From: Chimonanthus salicifolius
Lineage: Eukaryota > Streptophyta > Magnoliopsida > Laurales > Calycanthaceae
Length of the DNA stretch: 64,000 bases
Direction of reading: 5' to 3'
NCBI GenBank assembly: GCA_013350335.1
Contig: CM023542.1
Span: 9,864,999-9,928,998, forward strand
Below are positions 59,201-64,000 of this stretch, piece by piece; position 1 is the stretch's first letter, and the number at the start of each line of letters is the position of its first letter. Below the pieces are notes generated by a model that worked only from the letters and a program-made list of their open reading frames with translations, had not been told where the DNA came from and ran no database searches. The position numbers and the translations under genes are program-made.

Positions 59201-61064
59201 GAGAGGTAAATGCAATACTGATGGGATAGGACGAGAAGCGACACCTAGGAAATAATCACAATGAAAAGAGAAAAAAGGAGGATTCAGGAAAGAAAGTACC
59301 TGATCTGAAGAGGAAGCAGATGACGCCGCAGAGATCAAACTCATAATCAGATGGAGAGGCTGAAAAAGAGTAGCAGCCACCGTACTAAAGGTCCTAGGAA
59401 CGAGAAAAATCTGCAGCTGGTGATCCTCGAAATCTGCCGTGGGAAAATCATGATGAGCACAAGGAAGAGGAAAGGATCCCGTGTATGTGATCGTGATAGC
59501 CGATATCCTCTCCGAGGTAGATGAGTAGATACTGGTGGAACACTGCGCTCGATGGTAAGAATCCCAATGGGATTAAGCTGGATGAAAAACCGCTCTGATG
59601 TCGAAGATAGAAGAAGTGACGGAGTGGATGAGAGAAAGTCACCCTGATAATCGAGGTCTCCCACCGGAAAAACCAATCTGGAGAAAGCACCACTGTGTCT
59701 ATACAAGAAAGAGTCAACTAAATAAATAAAAGAAAAAGTAGAGAAAACACCTGGATCTGAGGCCAAAAAAGCGGAGCCGAAGAGAGATTGGCCAGGAGAA
59801 GAAGCGGAGAGAGTGGTAGCTGGCAGCGGGAGCACAGGAGGGGACCTAAAGATAGATAAGAAATGCTGTCTAACTGATCTCCTAATACCATTTTTGTCGA
59901 TTACACGCCGACCATCCACCACAATCGATCTAATGGTGTTGACTGCTTTCCTAACATTGGCGCATCTGTGAAAGAACTTGGTATTTTTGTCTCCTTCCTT
60001 CAACCAAAGGGCTCTTGATCTTTGTCTCCACTCCATTTCTTCAAGACGGAGGCAGTCCCAAAGAGTGGCTTTGCTAATATTTCTTTCTTCAAGCTCATCC
60101 ACATCCAGATATCTTTCCTCCTCTAACTTATCCGAGCATCTAATTCTCGGATAATTGCTCCTTTTCTTTCCTTCATTGGACCACCCGCCGATTTGACTCA
60201 CTCTTTGATTTTAGACTTCAAGAGGATTAGTTTCTTAGAGATTACAATACCGCCCCAACTATGAACATCAAAAAAATCCCACCAAACCTTCACCAATCTA
60301 GTGAAATTTGGGTCTTTGATCTTGACAATGCAGAAGCGGAAGGGCTTAGGACCCTAATCAATTTCCTCTGTATCGATCAGCACAAAGCAATGATCGGAAA
60401 TTGGACTGAAGAGCTTGATCTGGCTGGCATTGGGGAAAAGAGAATTCCAATCCGAGGAAGTCAGAAATCTGTCCAGTCTGCTCATAACACTCCTGGCACG
60501 ACCATTCCTCGAAGTGAAACGTCCACCGATGAGCGGAAGATCAAATAACTCATTCCTGGAGATGAAATCAGAAAAGTCTTCCATCCCTCTCGTGAAGATC
60601 TTACCGTCTTTTTTTCTGATGGATATCTAATAATATTGAAATCACCACCTAAGCACTAAATGGGAGAGCTCCAAAGTTATATATCATCTAACTCAATCCA
60701 CATAGCCTCCCGCTCACCATCCGAATTAGGACAGTAAACATTTGTAATGCAAACCTCCTCTCCCACACTAATTAGCTTGCCTTTAATTGAAATTGATCTC
60801 AAGTCCTGTCTTCTTTAAGAGATATGCAAAAAATGAAGGATTCCATAGAATAAGCAACCCACCTGATGAGCCTTCAGCAGATTTGCTGAAAAAATCTACA
60901 TCTGAAGGGCCCCAGATTTCTCTGATAAAAGAAGCAGAGAGCTCTTCTCTCTTAGTCTCTTGAATAAGAAGAACATCAATCCGATTTTTCCTGACGAGCC
61001 GACGAATTGCCCCTCTTTTCTCCCAGAGTCCAAGGCCCCTAACATTCCAACTAAGAATCTTCAT
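56230..61064 (-). pseudogene. LINE ORF2: endonuclease, reverse transcriptase, RNase H; broken
   Basis: The start ATG at 61064 gives MKILSWNVRGLG, an AP-endonuclease-type domain (LLIQETK, CLGGDFNII, SDHC at about 60395). A linker carries KEGDKNTKFFHR (about 59990). Reverse transcriptase blocks are GGDKAPGPDGFNFNF (about 58990), YRPISLIGCVYKLLAKVL (about 58790), KIDMEKAYD (about 58600), RGLRQGDPLSPF (about 58430) and HLQFAYDTLFF (about 58290). There the ADD active site has become AYD, which should abolish synthesis. A CX2C...HX4C-type zinc region, CPICETEEEDVDHLVLHC (about 57020), and an RNase H start, DGAVRGKPGPVGIGG (about 56580), follow. About 700 bp of atypical sequence separates linker and polymerase. 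Several stops and frameshifts. Confidence 0.9.
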
Positions 61065-61805
61065 TAGGAAACACTTCGATTATCCCATCTCTTCCTGTAC
61101 TTACTTCTTCATCTGCTTTAGGATTTGATGACCGACTCTCGTCCAACCATTCAATCATCCTCTCTGTTGCTAACTCCTTACCACCCCAGCTCAGCCACTT
61201 CTTCTTTGTTTTCTACAATGAATTTTGAGCACATTATTGTTGCCAGCCTGCCTTTTGGAATTTTAGATGCCAAAGAGGAAGATCGATCTCGATCCTCCAA
61301 TGCTTCGATATCCTTAACCGCCTGAAAGTAGTTACTGAAATTAATCCCAATCTTTTTCCCGATGTCGAGAATTTCCTTGGTATCCTCTGTTGCATATCCT
61401 TTCTTTTCTAGAAATTGAAGGATTTTTTTTTCCCTCTGTTATTTTTTTTTTTTCAGATTTTTCTTTTTTTCCCTGGATAAACAAAAATGAAGGATCCCCT
61501 TCTTCTTCCACAAAACCGTCAATAGGCTTTGACCCCTGATCGTCAATGATGGGAGTGAATTCCTCAGTCCCTACCTGCTTAGAAGCTCTTTCTGAAAAAT
61601 GGTTTCGTTCTGCATCTGGGCCGACATCTCTAGTGGGTAAGATTTTAGATTGGTCAAAGATTCGTTGAACTGGGTCGAGCTTAGACTCAACTAGACTTAA
61701 GTTGACGCAAGAGTTGGGATTTTGAGAGGATCCGCTAGGATGGCCCAGAGCCGAGTCCCAAAAGAGATGGTTTGAGGACTCACCTGCAAGCTCCAGGCGT
61801 GTCAG

Positions 61806-63228
61806 CTAATCACCCATTTCAAAAAATAGGACCTGCATGCTATGTAAGTTGCTGTCCTTAGCTCCATTCAAAAGAGTACCCTTGTTGACTTTGGATGAGA
61901 CAGACAACAAGTCCTGTGCTATCACATCTGCCCTTTGCCAAATCTCTATATCGATTATCTCTTGCTGCATCCCAATCATTTCATTGCCCATCGCCGCCTT
62001 CTCCTTCTGCGGCTTTGCCTGATGAACACGTGTCTCATTAGATCTCGACGGTTGCAAAGGGCAACCCGACGGGAGAACTAGGAAACGGTCGAAATCGCCG
62101 TTCCGGCGATGAGACCACCATGGAATCCTCCAGAGAACACGCTGATGATTCTGAGATCGCAATATCATAGCCGATTCCATTCAAAGTTAGTTTTACCAAA
62201 GATGGCACACGGGCGTTTGCTTGTAGTTCCAATAAAATGTTGAGAGAGGAACAATCATCTCCGATCACAATGTGATGATCCACTACCAGAACTCTTCCCA
62301 ACTTCTCATTGAAACTTCGCATCACCTCCTCAGACCATCCTTCCAAAGGGAAGCCGAAGCACTTTATCCAAATGGGTTTGCTGGAAAGCGTTTGGAACCC
62401 ATCGTCCCCTGATTTTGATTTGTCCTAAATCAGGTGAAGTCCCCATGAAAGCATCCACCGCCTCGTCAGAATTGAACCCAATAAGGAAGCAAGAAAAGCC
62501 CAACTTACTGATTTTAATATTGGGGAAGCCCAACTTGAGAAAAATCTGTAGCAAATCTGGATGGTTCATATCCCTTGGAGATGAGATTACCATAGATTTG
62601 GACAACCAATTCTTCAAATTGCTCTCCTCCTTAGGTGAGATCATCAGTTAGATCTCTTTGAAAACAAGTCTGTCCATATCTTGGCAAGATGAAACCACCA
62701 CGTCTACCCACCGCCTATTGAGATTTGGGGGGCCAAAGATTTTGCCAACTCCCTCGAAAGATTCCGAGGTGGTCTTCATCGTTGTTCCCCTGGAAGCTCC
62801 TAAAACAACATTAATCACCATTTGGATTCCAAATTCACCTGCAGGCGTCGACCTTCCACTCTTTGTCCGTTAAGATCACGGATAGCTTTTTCAGCCAAGA
62901 GTCCCCTGGTAAGTCTGACAAAGGAGAACGTCCGTCCAGTGACATCATTCTTCTTTGGAACATAGATATCAAGGATCTTGCCCAGCGCCGAAACAACCAT
63001 AGTAGCCATCCGCAAGAAGTGAATGCGGGCAAATTTCCTACAAACAAAGTAACTGGAGAAACTTCCCTAGCCGACCTGTGTCTCCGCCTCCTTGGCTGCT
63101 GTCACCCATCTCCCTCCACTGCTTCCTACTGACTTCCTAGGTCCACTCTCTGGCCGTCAAAGATCCGATGATGTGCATCTCCTCCAACGGCTTTGTAAAG
63201 CTCTCTGTTAGACACACCCTCCGCCATT
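61806..63228 (-). pseudogene. LINE ORF1: RRM and DUF4283-like RNA-binding protein; broken
   Basis: From ATG 63228 (MAEGVSNRELYKAVGG) the frame soon stops. An RRM is recognisable in two frames around 62815-63050 (LFVGNLPAF; ILDIYVPKK; GRTFSFVRL; AIRDLNGQRVEGRRLQVNL). A second part (62038-62644) holds SCFLIGFNSDEAVDAFM and, after a frameshift, EGWSEEVMRSFNEKLGRVLVVD, typical of the DUF4283 region of plant LINE ORF1 proteins. A basic, Lys/Gln-rich tail ends near 61806. ORF1 coats the LINE RNA. Confidence 0.8.
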
Positions 63229-63275
63229 TTTTAGTTCTTATCACTGTTAAATTAGGAACACACTCATCGGTTATT

Positions 63276-64000
63276 TACACACCCATATTTCTTTGAAAAT
63301 CTTTTCTCAATCCACATACAAAAGGGTGATGCAAAGTTTAAAAATAATAACAATGAGACTATAAAAATAGTTTATATATTAGTCAAAATTTCATAATCGG
63401 TTGCAATTTAAGAATTATATAAAATACTTCTTATGCAAAATAAAAAATTAAGAGTATATATCAATTGTGTCATGCCCATATATGAGAAATCACAGTAACA
63501 AAAATGGTAAAAAGCTACTTCACGATTCTCTAAAACTCTAAAATACCATGTGCACATTACACTTATTCTTATATAGGATAAAATGGTGCTAATCGGAAAA
63601 AATTAAATAATTGAAAATATTTAAGTGATGAGTATAAAGATAGGACAAGATGGGTTATCTCACGTGCACTAAGAAATTGATAGAGACACTGGTATTTTTA
63701 TAATAAAGAAAAATAGATTTGTCTTTTTGTCCACTTATTGTTATGTAAGTGATGAAAAATTACACCGATGTCATTTGTTATAAAAACACTGATAGCCCTA
63801 TCACTTCACCGTACAGTATTATATTTTGAAATTAGGTATTGAAAAAATTTGAAGACTCTCGATTTCATCTCTTTTAAAACTTGTCATGCACTCGTGCTAG
63901 CATTGTGTTAATTGATAGTCTCTTAACCCCTTAGGGCGTGTTTGACCATTGCGAGATTTCGAACTTGAGGATTCTTAATTTAAGAAATTGGAGAAAAATC
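63276..64000. other. AT-rich flank, nothing recognised
   Basis: No ORF, repeat or RNA gene seen beyond the LINE 5' end. Confidence 0.5.

Larger units (their letters stand above)
56029..63260 (-). mobile_element. Nearly full-length L1-type LINE, inactive
   Basis: Minus-strand non-LTR element, about 7.2 kb. It has a short 5' end, ORF1 (RRM and DUF4283-like parts), ORF2 (endonuclease, reverse transcriptase, zinc-binding region, RNase H), and a 3' UTR ending in an A-run at 56029-56037. Imperfect candidate duplications are CACTCATAGGTATTT (56014-56028) and CACTCATCGGTTATTT (63261-63276). ORFs are broken by stops and frameshifts. The RNase H tail is a feature of one plant L1 branch. Confidence 0.9.

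Overview
This 64 kb window is plant nuclear DNA, from an angiosperm; I cannot place it more closely. The evidence is a spliced cytosolic ribosomal protein eL41 gene, a FAR1-RELATED SEQUENCE (FRS) gene, a secreted proline-rich cell-wall protein gene, plant-type LTR retrotransposons with initiator-Met-like primer sites, hAT elements, an L1-type LINE with an RNase H domain, an RTE-type LINE and tRNA-derived SINEs. Genes are sparse and most of the window is nested transposable elements.

Layout. 1-9458: the 3' end of a Ty3/gypsy element. It holds a broken integrase end, an extra cysteine-containing ORF, a polypurine tract and a 3' LTR. The LTR is interrupted by a 3.8 kb solo LTR (3364-7142, target duplication GCTAA) and probably by a gene fragment (7398-7844). 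11133-12490: a copia-like LTR and primer site on the minus strand, beside an F-box/DUF295 pseudogene. 15437-15790: the proline-rich secreted protein gene. 16360-16811: a MITE. 17810-22600: a 448-bp non-autonomous hAT element (8-bp duplication) split by a 4.3 kb solo LTR of the same family as the one at 3364. 23807-30285: a 6.5 kb hAT element with perfect 8-bp duplications, carrying a decayed BED/DUF659 transposase split by a 1.1 kb solo LTR. 33343-35354: the eL41 gene (minus strand, two coding exons). 37462-41510: a gag-only LTR retrotransposon with primer site and TTTTC duplications; a related solo LTR is nested in its 5' LTR. 43062-46603: the FRS gene (minus strand, five coding exons, two FAR1 domains). 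47045-49548: a truncated LINE, a SINE with 17-bp duplications, a MITE and a tandem duplication. 51850-53760: an RTE-type LINE relic. 54845-55360: a promoter and first exon whose continuation is not seen. 56029-63260: a nearly full-length but dead L1-type LINE.

The host genes here do not form a pathway. The most unusual signals are (i) a carlavirus nucleic-acid-binding-protein-like ORF between pol and the 3' LTR of the first retroelement, (ii) tandem stem-loops in two copies of one solo-LTR family whose stems change sequence but keep pairing, (iii) an hAT element and a short hAT-type derivative sharing CGGCCG palindrome-rich ends, and (iv) a roughly 700-bp extra segment inside the LINE ORF2. 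All terminal coordinates were read by eye; duplications and terminal repeats were matched manually.
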